From Agathobaculum ammoniilyticum (lineage in GTDB: Bacteria > Bacillota > Clostridia > Oscillospirales > Butyricicoccaceae), in NCBI RefSeq assembly GCF_025567315.1, contig NZ_JAOQJE010000003.1, positions 183,781 to 247,780 on the forward strand: 64,000 nt of DNA, written 5' to 3'. Of this stretch, positions 53,650 to 62,559 are shown piece after piece (position 1 is the first letter of the stretch; every line of letters starts with the position of its first letter). The notes under the pieces were generated by a model. The model was not told the DNA's origin. It saw nothing but the letters and a program-made list of their open reading frames with translations, and searched no databases. The position numbers and the translations under genes were made by a program.

Positions 53650-54555
53650 TCAAATCATTACCGTACGGTATTCCAGACGGTCCAGCGCCTCAAGCAGCTC
53701 CTTTTCCTGTTCCGCAGTCAGGCTTTCCATCGGGCGGCGCATTTTCGTGGTGGAGATCACGCCCTCCCTTTTGAGAATCACCTTGTAGGCCGCAATATTA
53801 TTGACCGCGCACATTACCGCATTCAAAACATTGGTGCGCCGCTGGTATCGGGTCGCAAGCGCGTAATCCTTTGCCTGAATCGCTTGCCAGAGCTTCGCGT
53901 AATGCTCCGGTATGCACATCGCATTGCCTGACACCGTCCCGTCGCCGCCGACCACGCACGCCGCCTCCAGGAGGTGATCCGGCCCGACCAGTACGCTGAA
54001 AGTCCCATCGTTGATCGTCATGAAGTCCTGTATCCGCGTGAAATCCGGATAGCTGTATTTAATGCCGATCACATTGCGGCAGCTTTTCGCGACGGTTTCC
54101 GCCACAGCGCGGTTGATATCATTGACCGCGTTTTGCGGAATGCCGTACAAATAAATCGGGAAATCCTCCGGCACGCTGGCGGATACCGCCTTATAATAAT
54201 CGATCAGCCCCCGGTCGCTCAGCTTAAAAAATACCGGAGTGACAACGCCGATGCCGTCCGCGCCGATTTCTACAGCGTGACGCGCCAGTTCCACTGTGTC
54301 AGCAAGGTTCCATGCGCCGACATGCACGAATACCGGTACCCGTTTGGCTGTATGGCGCACAACTGCTTCCGCGACCCGCTTCCGTTCCTCCACGGTTAAG
54401 TACATCATCTCTCCGGTCGTGCCGCAGGGATACAGGCACTGCAGCCCGTTATCGATGCAGTGATCCACCAGCCGCTCCAGCGAGGGAACGTCAATGCTGT
54501 CCTCCTCGGTCAGGGGCGTCACGATCGGTACGACCGTGCCATATAATTTCTGCAT
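53650..54555 (-). CDS. DHDPS/N-acetylneuraminate-lyase-family aldolase or dehydratase
   Basis: 301 residues, one (beta/alpha)8 barrel. The pyruvate-binding G-T-T-G-E is at 45-49. The proton-relay Tyr lies in Y-L-Y-G-I-P (Tyr137) and the Schiff-base Lys in I-G-I-K-Y-S (Lys166). The complete set supports pyruvate-type aldol chemistry or dehydration. It is unlikely to be the lysine-pathway DapA: it ends a catabolic operon directly after dhaK and dhaL. In that context it may split a 2-keto-3-deoxy acid into pyruvate and a triose. The substrate is inferred only. Confidence 0.88.
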   Translation of the reverse strand: MQKLYGTVVPIVTPLTEEDSIDVPSLERLVDHCIDNGLQCLYPCGTTGEMMYLTVEERKRVAEAVVRHTAKRVPVFVHVGAWNLADTVELARHAVEIGADGIGVVTPVFFKLSDRGLIDYYKAVSASVPEDFPIYLYGIPQNAVNDINRAVAETVAKSCRNVIGIKYSYPDFTRIQDFMTINDGTFSVLVGPDHLLEAACVVGGDGTVSGNAMCIPEHYAKLWQAIQAKDYALATRYQRRTNVLNAVMCAVNNIAAYKVILKREGVISTTKMRRPMESLTAEQEKELLEALDRLEYRTVMI

Positions 54556-54600
54556 ATTTTTATGTCCTTTCTGGTAATCAGGCTCATTTCGCCGCCATTT

Positions 54601-55239
54601 TCACCGGATATATCGCGCCATGCCTTTCAGCATATACATGCCGGCTGTCGCCCCCTGGTCCGGTATACCGATAGCTTTCGCGGCAAACACCGCGGCTTTC
54701 CCGTATTTGGGCATCATGGCACGGCTGGCTTCTACGCCCGCCTCCGCTCCGGACACCGCCGCGTCCATTACCTGCGCCAGCCCAGCGTCCGGGGTTGCTT
54801 CCAGGCACGCCGATGCCCGGTCAGCGGCTGCGCCGACCGCATCCAGGATCGTTCGCTCCCCCCTGCTGCATTTTCCGCGCTTCTGGATACCGGCCGCAAA
54901 CGCAGTAAAATACGCGCTCAGGTCAGCCGGCCCCATCTCGTTCTTTCCTTTCAGCGCCTTTCCCGCCTCCATGATACCGGAAGCCATCAGCGTTCCCATT
55001 GTGGAAGGCACAACCGAGGCCATCCGCATCCCCGCTTTCATCAGCGTTTTTCCGACGTCCTCCTGCATTTCTTCCCGTATCAGGTCAGGCAAGGCCGCAT
55101 AACCCTTCTGCATCGTAAGACCCAGATCTCCGTCGCCCATGTTAGCGTCCATCGCGCAAAGTTCATCCTTTTTTTCCGCGAACACCTCCGCAACGCATTC
55201 ATACAGCGCCGGAAGCTGCTCCGCTGTGATCTTATCCAT
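54601..55239 (-). CDS. dhaL: Dihydroxyacetone kinase nucleotide-binding subunit (DhaL type)
   Basis: 212 residues, all-helical DAK2 domain. The Mg-nucleotide-binding acidic cluster M-D-A-N-M-G-D-G-D-L-G-L-T lies near residue 35, with further S-T-M-G-T-L and G-G-E-R-T-I-L-D-A-like motifs. It supplies the phosphoryl group from bound nucleotide to the substrate on DhaK. No DhaM-type phosphodonor is encoded in the window, so the pair may use ATP directly or an external DhaM. Confidence 0.9.
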   Translation of the reverse strand: MDKITAEQLPALYECVAEVFAEKKDELCAMDANMGDGDLGLTMQKGYAALPDLIREEMQEDVGKTLMKAGMRMASVVPSTMGTLMASGIMEAGKALKGKNEMGPADLSAYFTAFAAGIQKRGKCSRGERTILDAVGAAADRASACLEATPDAGLAQVMDAAVSGAEAGVEASRAMMPKYGKAAVFAAKAIGIPDQGATAGMYMLKGMARYIR

Positions 55240-55254
55240 TTTTCACGCCCCCTG

Positions 55255-56250
55255 TCACTTCTGGCAGTAAAAGGGCGTGCAGACCGGCGCGTCCAGCCAC
55301 CGCTTCATTTCCTCATCCGCAATCTTGCAAAGGCTGATGGAAGCGCCGGCCATTTCCATACTTGTCGCGTACTCGCCGACATGGGTTCGGTACAGCTTAA
55401 CCCCCTTTTCCTGCAGGAGCCGCGTAACACTTCCGGACAGGATATACAGCTCCTCCACCGATGTCGCGCCAAGACCATTGATGAGCAGCGCCACCTCGTC
55501 CTCCGGCACCAGCGGCATGTCCTGCAGCAGCGTTTCCAAGGATTCCGCGGCAATTTCATCGGCGGTTTTGACCGGCCCGTTCCAGATGCCCGGTTCTCCG
55601 TGGATGCCCATACCCATGGCCATTTCGTTCTCCTCAAGCGTGAAATTCGCATGTCCCAGTTCAGGCAGCACGCATGGCGTCAACGCAAAACCGACTGTGC
55701 GGGTGTACTCCTTTGCTTTCTGCGCAGCGGCGAACACCTCCTCAAGGGTGCCGCCCTCCGCCGCTTTCGCGGCCGCGCATTTATACATATAGAATATGCC
55801 GGCCACGCCGCGGCGCTTGTCCGGATCGGTACTGGAGTTCACATCATCCGCTCCCACAATGGAACGTGTTTCAATATCCTCCATTTCGCACAGCTCGGCC
55901 GCCATATCAAAATTCATGATGTCGCCCGTATAATTGCCGTACAGGTACAGCACGCCGGCCCCTGCCTCGACCTCCTTGGATATCTGGAAGATCTGTTCCG
56001 CAGAAGGCGACTGAAACACGCTGCCCACGCCGCAGCCATCCAGCATCCCCTCTCCCACATAGCCAAGGAACAGCGGCAGGTGGCCTGTGCCGCCGCCGGT
56101 CACAATCGCCACCTTACCGGGCGTTTTGTGAGCGGTACAATAGCAGCGCAGGTCGCCCGCCGCGTATTTGACCGCATCACCATGCGCCGCGTAGATGCCG
56201 CGCAGCATATCATCCGTATAATCCTCCGGCCGGTTGATAATCTTCTTCAT
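55255..56250 (-). CDS. dhaK: Dihydroxyacetone kinase substrate-binding subunit (DhaK type)
   Basis: 331 residues. The substrate His lies in M-G-I-H-G-E-P-G (His217) and the catalytic pair in G-G-T-G-H (His57) and Y-T-G-D (Asp110). These align with the known E. coli DhaK residues. It binds a short keto-sugar covalently through the His. I chose ATG 56250 (AGGAGG eight bases upstream) over the longer frame to 56313, which overlaps tctA. It lies between the transporter and dhaL, so a triose or tetrulose from the imported compound is the likely substrate. Confidence 0.92.
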   Translation of the reverse strand: MKKIINRPEDYTDDMLRGIYAAHGDAVKYAAGDLRCYCTAHKTPGKVAIVTGGGTGHLPLFLGYVGEGMLDGCGVGSVFQSPSAEQIFQISKEVEAGAGVLYLYGNYTGDIMNFDMAAELCEMEDIETRSIVGADDVNSSTDPDKRRGVAGIFYMYKCAAAKAAEGGTLEEVFAAAQKAKEYTRTVGFALTPCVLPELGHANFTLEENEMAMGMGIHGEPGIWNGPVKTADEIAAESLETLLQDMPLVPEDEVALLINGLGATSVEELYILSGSVTRLLQEKGVKLYRTHVGEYATSMEMAGASISLCKIADEEMKRWLDAPVCTPFYCQK

Positions 56251-56266
56251 AATGTATTTCCTCCTT

Positions 56267-57772
56267 TTATTCTGCAGCGGCTTCTTCGTTCTTCCCTCGC
56301 TTCTTTTTAACAAAGTAGGTAATCAGCGGCAGCATCAGAGAAACCACCGCAATAACAATCAGGACACAGGAGATCGGATGCGTGAAGAAAATGGAAAAGC
56401 TGCCATCCGAAAGGACCAGCGCTTTCTGCAGGTTTTTCTCAATCGTCGGCCCCAGGATCAGGCCCAAAATCACCGGCGGCATGGCAAAGTCCAGCTTGAT
56501 CAGGAAATAGCCTACCGCGCCGGCAATCAGCATGAAGAAAATATCATATACATTGTGGTTCATACAGAAAGTACCCACGCAGCAGAACACAAAGATAATC
56601 GGCGTCAGTATTTCCTTGGGTACGCCGGAAATCTTGGAGAATATCCGGATACCGCCAAAACCGAGCAGCCCCATGCAGATATTCGCTGCGATCAAGCCAA
56701 AAATAATGATATACACCTGTACCGGTTGGTTCTCAAACAAAAGCGGGCTGGGAATGATACCCTGCATCATCAGCGCACCCAACATGACCGCAGAGCCTGC
56801 GTCTCCCGGAATGCCAAGCGTCAGGAGCGGGATCAACGCGCCGCCCGACACCGCATTGTTCGCCGATTCCGGCGCCGCGATACCGCGCGGGTCACCCTTG
56901 CCGAACTGCGAGGAATCCTTTGCAAAGCGCTTCGCCTGCGTGTATCCCAGCCAGGAGGCGATATCGCCGCCCGTTCCGGGGATAGCACCGATAATCGTAC
57001 CAATCACGCTGCAGCCCAAAATCGTCGGAGATGTTTTTTTAATATCCGCCCAAGTCGGCAATATCCGTTCCAGCTTGATATCCTTTTTTGCTTTTTCCGT
57101 CACTTTTTCCTCAATCAGCGTCAATCCCTGCGCAAATGCGTATACGCCGATCAGCAGCGGGATATACGCAATGCCGCCCATCAGGTACACGCTGCCAAAA
57201 GCAAACCGCGGCTGGCCGCTGATTACATCGATGCCGACCGTGGCGAGCGCAAGGCCGATAATCGCACCGATAATGCCCTTAAATACCGATTTGGAGGAAA
57301 TACCCGTCACGATACTCAGGCCGAAGATGCCAAGCGCAAAATATTCCGGCGCACCGAAGTTCAACGCCACTTTCGCCAGCATCGGCGCTGTAAAGAACAA
57401 TGCGAACGCACTGAACAGGCCGCCGAACGTGGACGCCATCGTAGAGATTGCCAGTGCACGCCCGGGCGAATGACGGGACATCGGGTACCCGTCCAGACAG
57501 GTCGCGGCCGAATTCGCCGTCCCCGGCGTGTTGATCAGGATAGCGGTGATCGAACCGCCGTAGATCGCGCCACAGAACACGCCGAGCAGCATAAGGATAC
57601 CTGAATTGCCGCCCAGGGAAAAGGTAAACGGGGTGACAATGGTCAACGCCATGATCGACGACAAGCCGGGCATCGCGCCGGCAAGGATACCGACAATCGT
57701 CCCAAGCAGAATGACCGCCAGGTTCAGCGGCTGCACCACTTGCGTCAGAGCGGAAACAAAATACTCCATCAT
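56267..57772 (-). CDS. tctA: Tripartite tricarboxylate transporter, large permease TctA
   Basis: 501 residues, about 11-12 membrane helices, with the family segments G-A-M-P-G-L-S and G-A-I-P-G-T-G-G-D-I-A-S-W-L-G-Y. It forms the ion-coupled channel of a TTT importer with TctB and TctC. It lies 14 bases after tctB. Confidence 0.94.
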   Translation of the reverse strand: MMEYFVSALTQVVQPLNLAVILLGTIVGILAGAMPGLSSIMALTIVTPFTFSLGGNSGILMLLGVFCGAIYGGSITAILINTPGTANSAATCLDGYPMSRHSPGRALAISTMASTFGGLFSAFALFFTAPMLAKVALNFGAPEYFALGIFGLSIVTGISSKSVFKGIIGAIIGLALATVGIDVISGQPRFAFGSVYLMGGIAYIPLLIGVYAFAQGLTLIEEKVTEKAKKDIKLERILPTWADIKKTSPTILGCSVIGTIIGAIPGTGGDIASWLGYTQAKRFAKDSSQFGKGDPRGIAAPESANNAVSGGALIPLLTLGIPGDAGSAVMLGALMMQGIIPSPLLFENQPVQVYIIIFGLIAANICMGLLGFGGIRIFSKISGVPKEILTPIIFVFCCVGTFCMNHNVYDIFFMLIAGAVGYFLIKLDFAMPPVILGLILGPTIEKNLQKALVLSDGSFSIFFTHPISCVLIVIAVVSLMLPLITYFVKKKRGKNEEAAAE

Positions 57773-57786
57773 ATGCTTTTTCCCTC

Positions 57787-58239
57787 CTAAAACAATATGC
57801 CGGCCGGCAGGTTGGTATGGAGCACCATTTCAAACACCACATAGATAAAGACAATAACGCCAACCGGTATTGCAAGCAGCTTCACTTTGTTACGCTCGCC
57901 CAGCAGAATCGCACAGGAGATGACCATAAAAAACGTACCCACGAAGAAACCCAAAATATAGGTCAGAACGGAAAATACGACCATGATCCCCAGCGCAATC
58001 AATACCCGCTTCATGCCTTCTGAGCGGAAATCGATCGTGACCTCGTCCGGCTGCTTTTTCAGCGCTGTTTCCAGCGCAAGACCAATCGAGCAGAGGAGCA
58101 GCGCTCCACCCAGCAGCTTGGGCCAAAAGCCGCCGCCGATGTCCGACAGGCCATGATAGGGAAAATCCATCGTGCCGACGATCATCCCAATACCGACCAC
58201 AAGCAGCACCGCAGCCACGATGTAGTTGTATTTTTTCAT
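57787..58239 (-). CDS. tctB: Tripartite tricarboxylate transporter, small permease TctB
   Basis: 150 residues with four predicted membrane helices, beginning near residues 7-25. Short and poorly conserved, as usual for TctB. Identified by length, topology and position between tctC and tctA. Confidence 0.88.
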   Translation of the reverse strand: MKKYNYIVAAVLLVVGIGMIVGTMDFPYHGLSDIGGGFWPKLLGGALLLCSIGLALETALKKQPDEVTIDFRSEGMKRVLIALGIMVVFSVLTYILGFFVGTFFMVISCAILLGERNKVKLLAIPVGVIVFIYVVFEMVLHTNLPAGILF

Positions 58240-58267
58240 CTAAGGCTTCCTTTCCTGCATAATAGGC

Positions 58268-58297
58268 GGGGCGGCGGGACTTTTGCATTCCACCGCC
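58268..58297 (-). repeat. Intergenic hairpin between tctC and tctB
   Basis: GGGCGG-type arms pair over about 15 bases of loop with a mismatch. No T-run follows. It could stabilise the upstream tctC message, giving more binding protein than permease. Confidence 0.5.
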
Positions 58298-58310
58298 CTG
58301 CCCGCGGCTT

Positions 58311-59279
58311 TCAGTTGATCAGCGAATCGTAGAACTCGTACTGCTCCTGCATAAACTGCAGCGCGCCGTCCGTCCCCTCAAACTCTGCCGGCATGATACT
58401 GAACGCCGCCAGCGTCTCTTCAAACTCCTCGGTTGCGCTCGCCTGTGCAAACGCGTCCTGCAGGTAGGTCACAACCTCCTCCGGCGCGTCGTTCTTAATT
58501 GCAAGGTAGACCCAGGTCAGAATCCGGATATCCTTCAACTCGTCATACAGCTCGCCCATTGCCGGAACATCCGGAAACATCTCCGTGCGTTCATTATCCG
58601 TGATCGCCAGCGCCTTGATCGTGCCGGCAGTAAGCTGCCCGATCGCGGGCGCTGCAGAGCAGCAGGTCATATCTACCTCGCCCGCTACCACGCCGGTGAT
58701 ACTGTTGGTATCGCCGTCATAATTAACATAGGTAAACTCCAAGCCGAGCGCCTGCTCAAAGGACTGCGCGCTCAATTTGGTCAGCGTACCCTCGCCGGTA
58801 TTGCCGACCTTGACTTCGCCCGGATGCGCTTTCGCGTATTCCACAAATTCCTCAAACGTATCGTACGGGGCGTCCGCGCTGACAAGGATCAGGTTCGGCT
58901 GCTTCATCAGGCAGGCCAGCGGGGTGAATTCGTCATAAGAAATATCGGTGTTTCCGTTCACCTTGCTCAATACCAGGTCACAGTTTACGATACCGAGCGT
59001 ATATCCATCCGAGGAGGAATTCCGGAACTGGTTCGCGCCAACAAGCCCCGCGCCGCCGGTCACGTTATTGACGGTAATATTCACACCCGACGGCAGCACA
59101 CCGTCCGGAATGGATTCCGTCATGCCGCGCACGCACAGGTCGGTCGTGCCGCCGGCCGAATACGGACAAATAACGGAAATATTCTGGGACGGGTATTCCT
59201 TTGAGCCGCCGCAGCCGGTCAGGGCCGCCGCTGCCATTGCTGTTGCGGTAAGCATTGCAATAATCTTTCGCAGTTTCAT
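58311..59279 (-). CDS. tctC: Tripartite tricarboxylate transporter substrate-binding lipoprotein TctC
   Basis: 322 residues. The signal ends in a lipobox L-T-G-C-G-G. The mature domain has the Bug/TctC motif P-Y-S-A-G-G-T-T-D-L (substrate carboxylate loop) and G-V-V-A-G-E-V-D-M. It captures a carboxylate outside the cell and passes it to TctA/TctB. Start ATG 59279 with GGAGG. The ligand is not predictable. Confidence 0.93.
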   Translation of the reverse strand: MKLRKIIAMLTATAMAAAALTGCGGSKEYPSQNISVICPYSAGGTTDLCVRGMTESIPDGVLPSGVNITVNNVTGGAGLVGANQFRNSSSDGYTLGIVNCDLVLSKVNGNTDISYDEFTPLACLMKQPNLILVSADAPYDTFEEFVEYAKAHPGEVKVGNTGEGTLTKLSAQSFEQALGLEFTYVNYDGDTNSITGVVAGEVDMTCCSAAPAIGQLTAGTIKALAITDNERTEMFPDVPAMGELYDELKDIRILTWVYLAIKNDAPEEVVTYLQDAFAQASATEEFEETLAAFSIMPAEFEGTDGALQFMQEQYEFYDSLIN

Positions 59280-59327
59280 GATTAAACCTCCGTCTTTCTA
59301 TGTATTTGTCTGTCGCATCAACTATCC

Positions 59328-60518
59328 TTATAAAACGCCGGACGCTTCCAGTGCATCGATCTCCGCATCGCTGTAGCCAAGATGCGAAAGAACCTTGCGG
59401 TTATCCTGCCCCAGCGTGGGCGGAGCACACCGGATCTCGACCGGCGTCTCACTGAAGTCTATCGGCGCGATGACCGCCTTGAAATCCCCCGCGACCGGAT
59501 GATGGATGGTCCGAATAATCTGGTTATGCGCAACCTGTGGGTCGTGCAGCACATCCTCGTAGGTATTAACCTTGGCGACCCAGAACCCATCCGCCTGGAA
59601 ACGCTCCAGCCAGTACTCGGTATCCTGTTTTTCAATCTGCGGCGCGATCAGCGCATGCAGCTTTTCCTTATCCCGCAGCATAACCGCTTTGTTCGGCATC
59701 ATCTCATATAATGCCGGCAGGCCGATGATTTCGGAAAATCGCTTCATATCCTGCCCCGCGTTGATTGCCATGGCAAGGAAGCCGTTTTTCGTTTTATAGA
59801 TGCCGTACGGGGCTTCCTGCAGCGGATGTCCCGTATAATCCCTGGATTTTTTCGGCATGATACCGGTATTTATGTAGTAGCACAGCTCCTGTGACTGCAT
59901 GTGCAGGGCAGAGTTGAGCAGATTTACTTCAACCTTTTGTCCGTTTCCCCCATCCTTCACATGGTTGAGTGCCGCCAGGATACCGACGACCAACATCAGA
60001 GAGCTGTACATATCCACCACATAGATACCGCCGGTTGCCGGCTGCCCCTCCGTGCCGCAGATATTGCAGTAGCCGCTCATCGCCTGTGCCAGCAGATCTT
60101 GTCCGGGCAGCTTTACATAAGGGCCTGAGCTACCGTAACCCATCGCTTCGCAATAGATGATCCGCGGGTTGAGTTTCTTCCCGTCCTCATAACCCAAGCC
60201 AAGCTTATCAAGCACGCCGGCACGGTAATTCGATACCACGACGTCGGACTCACGAATCAGCTTTTTGACGATCTCCTTTGCCTCCGGCCTTTTCAGATCC
60301 AGTGTGATGCCCTGCTTGTTGCGGTTCATCGCAAGGAAAAACGGCCCTTCCCCGCCGAGCTTTTCATCCGGCGCAACATGGCGGTTAAAATCCCCTGTCC
60401 CTGGCCGCTCAATATTGATGACTTCCGCGCCCAAGTCGCCGAGCAGTTGCAGGGCAAACGGCCCCTGGGCAAAATGCGTGAAGCCCAGTATTTTCACGTT
60501 TTTTAACGGTGCGCTCAC
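59328..60518 (-). CDS. CaiB/BaiF-family (type III) CoA-transferase
   Basis: 396 residues. The family signatures are present: G-P-F-A-L-Q-L-L-G-D-L-G-A-E-V-I-N-I-E near the start, V-V-S-N-Y-R-A-G-V, and the catalytic Asp in P-G-Q-D-L-L-A-Q-A-M-S-G. It moves CoA between carboxylates, here probably onto the imported acid. It overlaps the MaoC-type gene by four bases. Confidence 0.93.
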   Translation of the reverse strand: MSAPLKNVKILGFTHFAQGPFALQLLGDLGAEVINIERPGTGDFNRHVAPDEKLGGEGPFFLAMNRNKQGITLDLKRPEAKEIVKKLIRESDVVVSNYRAGVLDKLGLGYEDGKKLNPRIIYCEAMGYGSSGPYVKLPGQDLLAQAMSGYCNICGTEGQPATGGIYVVDMYSSLMLVVGILAALNHVKDGGNGQKVEVNLLNSALHMQSQELCYYINTGIMPKKSRDYTGHPLQEAPYGIYKTKNGFLAMAINAGQDMKRFSEIIGLPALYEMMPNKAVMLRDKEKLHALIAPQIEKQDTEYWLERFQADGFWVAKVNTYEDVLHDPQVAHNQIIRTIHHPVAGDFKAVIAPIDFSETPVEIRCAPPTLGQDNRKVLSHLGYSDAEIDALEASGVL

Positions 60519-60994
60519 TTGCCCTGCTCCTTTTCCTCTGCCGCCGCAGGCTTTCTGCCGATATACTGCTTATCCACATGGAACAGGACCGGCTCGTCGT
60601 TCTGGTTCAAAACCAGCACGTTCCAGGTCACAACACCAAATTCCTCGTTTTTGATCGCCTTATCCACGACCTCAAACCGGCAATGGATGGTATCCCCTGG
60701 ATAAACGGGATGGATATAACGGATTTTCTCATGGCCGTAATGAACGGAGGGCACCTTGGTCGGGGATACCTCCTTTGCCATAAAGCCATCCGCGACACCC
60801 AGCGTCAGAATGCCCTGGATGATCGGCCTGCCGATCGCAGGGAATTTCTTGCAGTATTCGGCGTCCACATGAACCGGATGCGTGTTGTCCGAACAGCCGA
60901 TGAACAGGCGGATATCTGCTTCCGTCATCGTGCGGCCGGACGAGATCTGGACCTCGCCGATCTGGTAATCCTCAAAATATTTGATTTCTGGCAT
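60515..60994 (-). CDS. MaoC-family acyl-CoA hydratase
   Basis: 159 residues, one hot-dog fold. The hydratase motif appears as D-N-T-H-P-V-H-V-D, with R-P-I-I-Q-G and the trailing H-Y-G-H-E-K-I-R-Y. It likely adds or removes water from a CoA thioester made by the neighbouring CoA-transferase. Its start is 16 bases after the oxidoreductase stop. Confidence 0.9.
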   Translation of the reverse strand: MPEIKYFEDYQIGEVQISSGRTMTEADIRLFIGCSDNTHPVHVDAEYCKKFPAIGRPIIQGILTLGVADGFMAKEVSPTKVPSVHYGHEKIRYIHPVYPGDTIHCRFEVVDKAIKNEEFGVVTWNVLVLNQNDEPVLFHVDKQYIGRKPAAAEEKEQGK

Positions 60995-61010
60995 TTCTTT
61001 TCTCCCTTTC

Positions 61011-62366
61011 TTACTCTGTAACAGGCATCCACACGTTTTGTTTTCTCAGGCTGCTCTGCAGCTTTTTCACATCCACATCCCGAGCCGCAACCTTATCCTG
61101 TACTGCAATCGCCGCCGCGGTACCGCACGCCTGTCCCATCAGCATCGCAGTCGGTACGACGCGCAGCAGCTCAATCGCACCGAAATCACCGGAAATGCAG
61201 CGGCCGGCCACCAGCAGCCCCTCCGTATGCTTGGGAACAAAGCAACGGTACGGGATCTGTTTCAGCACATCCTCCGGCTGGAATCCGCGATATGGCGGCT
61301 GGGCGAACACCACTGCATCGCTGTAGCTCGCGCCCTCCATCAGTTCCTTTCGCGTGATTGTGTATTCCCCACACAGCATGCGGCTGCTCCTCACGCCGAC
61401 CTGGGGTGCCGTGTCAATCACCACCGCATTTTCAAAGCCCGGCACATTTTTCCTGAAATACTCCAGCGTCCGCAGCATGGCCTGCCGTATCTCGATCTCC
61501 ACCTTGGTCAGATCATCCACGCTTACCGCGCTGCCTGCCAGCGTATTGTTAAACCACACCACGTTATCGATGTTGCTCCTCATATAGAAGCCCTGCGGCA
61601 ATTCCCCGAAGCTGTAGCCGCCGTTGATGCCGCGCACCGCCTTGATATCCGCCGACACCTGCTCATCCTTGCCTGGGATGCTCAGAAACTGCTCGGCCTT
61701 TTCACAATCCACATTGGCGACTCGGAATACCAGTCCAAGAGGCAGGTTGCCTGTTGTATATTCCTCGCCCGCCGTGTAAAATACATCGCCATCGCCTGTG
61801 CAGTCGATCACAATATCTGCCAGAACGGCCTGGCGACCGGACTTACTTTCAAAAATCGCGCCGCGCACCTTATTATCCACCATGTATGCCCTGCTGAACC
61901 AGGCGTGGAACAAAAGCTGCACGCCCGATTCGAGCGCCATATCATTGCACACGCATTTCATCAGTTCCGGATCGATAACCGGACTCCAGCGAACAATTTT
62001 ATCCTCGCCGCCTGTTGCACCGTATCGCCGCCACTTCAGGATGTCCTCCAACTTGGAAGAACCACGCGTCGCTTCGTCGGGTTCGATCAGGCCGTTTACC
62101 CCGCGCAGACGGTCCAGCATTTCCTCCACAAGCCCCTTGATCACCAGATTGCCTTTCCCATCGCAGATGCAGTCCACCAGAAGGACAAAGCCCCCTGTCG
62201 ACATGCCGCCCAGATAACCATACCGCTCCATCAACAGAACTCTGGCCCCCTGCCGTGCCGCACTGACCGCCGCACAGACACCGGCCGGCCCACCGCCGAC
62301 CACCAAAACATCGGTTTCCGCGTATACCGGTATCTGCTGCTCCTTTTCAATAATGTATTTTTCCAA
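61011..62366 (-). CDS. FAD-dependent oxidoreductase (FAD_oxidored family)
   Basis: 451 residues. The dinucleotide motif V-V-G-G-G-P-A-G-V-C-A-A begins near residue 22. It is followed by R-Y-G-Y-L-G-G-M-S-T-G-G and the second FAD contact D-C-T-G-D-G-D. The C-terminal V-A-G-R-C-I-S-G-D box matches this flavoprotein group. It probably oxidises or reduces a hydroxy or unsaturated acid as the first step of the operon's pathway. First gene of the operon, directly behind the LacI operators. Confidence 0.88.
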   Translation of the reverse strand: MEKYIIEKEQQIPVYAETDVLVVGGGPAGVCAAVSAARQGARVLLMERYGYLGGMSTGGFVLLVDCICDGKGNLVIKGLVEEMLDRLRGVNGLIEPDEATRGSSKLEDILKWRRYGATGGEDKIVRWSPVIDPELMKCVCNDMALESGVQLLFHAWFSRAYMVDNKVRGAIFESKSGRQAVLADIVIDCTGDGDVFYTAGEEYTTGNLPLGLVFRVANVDCEKAEQFLSIPGKDEQVSADIKAVRGINGGYSFGELPQGFYMRSNIDNVVWFNNTLAGSAVSVDDLTKVEIEIRQAMLRTLEYFRKNVPGFENAVVIDTAPQVGVRSSRMLCGEYTITRKELMEGASYSDAVVFAQPPYRGFQPEDVLKQIPYRCFVPKHTEGLLVAGRCISGDFGAIELLRVVPTAMLMGQACGTAAAIAVQDKVAARDVDVKKLQSSLRKQNVWMPVTE

Positions 62367-62399
62367 TTCAGCACCTCCGTCATTTCCATGTAACTAATT

Positions 62400-62432
62400 T
62401 GTAAATTACATATTTTATGTTTGTAATTTACA
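62400..62432. promoter_or_regulatory. Two LacI-type operators in the divergent region
   Basis: TGTAAATTACA (62400-62410) and TGTAATTTACA (62422-62432) are reverse complements of each other, with centres 22 bases apart (two helical turns). A further half-site ATTTACA lies at about 62438-62444. The second copy covers the -10 box of the minus-strand operon promoter. Confidence 0.7.
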
Positions 62433-62453
62433 TCCAAATTTACATAAAGTCAA
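62425..62453 (-). promoter_or_regulatory. Promoter of the transporter/CoA/DhaKL operon
   Basis: TTGACT (62448-62453) and TAAATT (62425-62430) with a 17-base spacer on the minus strand. The -10 is inside an operator, which fits repression. Confidence 0.6.
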
Positions 62454-62514
62454 TATGTCTTATTTATTTTCTATATAATAACCATATATCAATCAATATT
62501 TTTGTGTATTTTTC

Positions 62515-62543
62515 TTGCTTTCTTTGTGGGGATGGTATATAAT
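62515..62543 (+). promoter_or_regulatory. Promoter of the lacI-type regulator
   Basis: TTGCTT (62515-62520) and TATAAT (62538-62543) with a 17-base spacer. The third operator copy follows at 62549-62559. Confidence 0.7.
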
Positions 62544-62548
62544 CAAAC

Positions 62549-62559
62549 TGCAATTTACA
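62549..62559. promoter_or_regulatory. Third LacI-type operator copy
   Basis: TGCAATTTACA, one base different from TGTAATTTACA. It covers the expected transcription start of the regulator gene and would allow autorepression. Confidence 0.6.

Noticed and set aside
53650..54555. dapA of lysine biosynthesis
   Set aside because: The active-site residues fit, but the gene is the last member of a catabolic operon with no other lysine gene nearby.
60981..62393. 470-codon open frame opposite the FAD oxidoreductase
   Set aside because: Antisense shadow; no ribosome binding site and no domain, while the minus-strand frame has clear FAD motifs.
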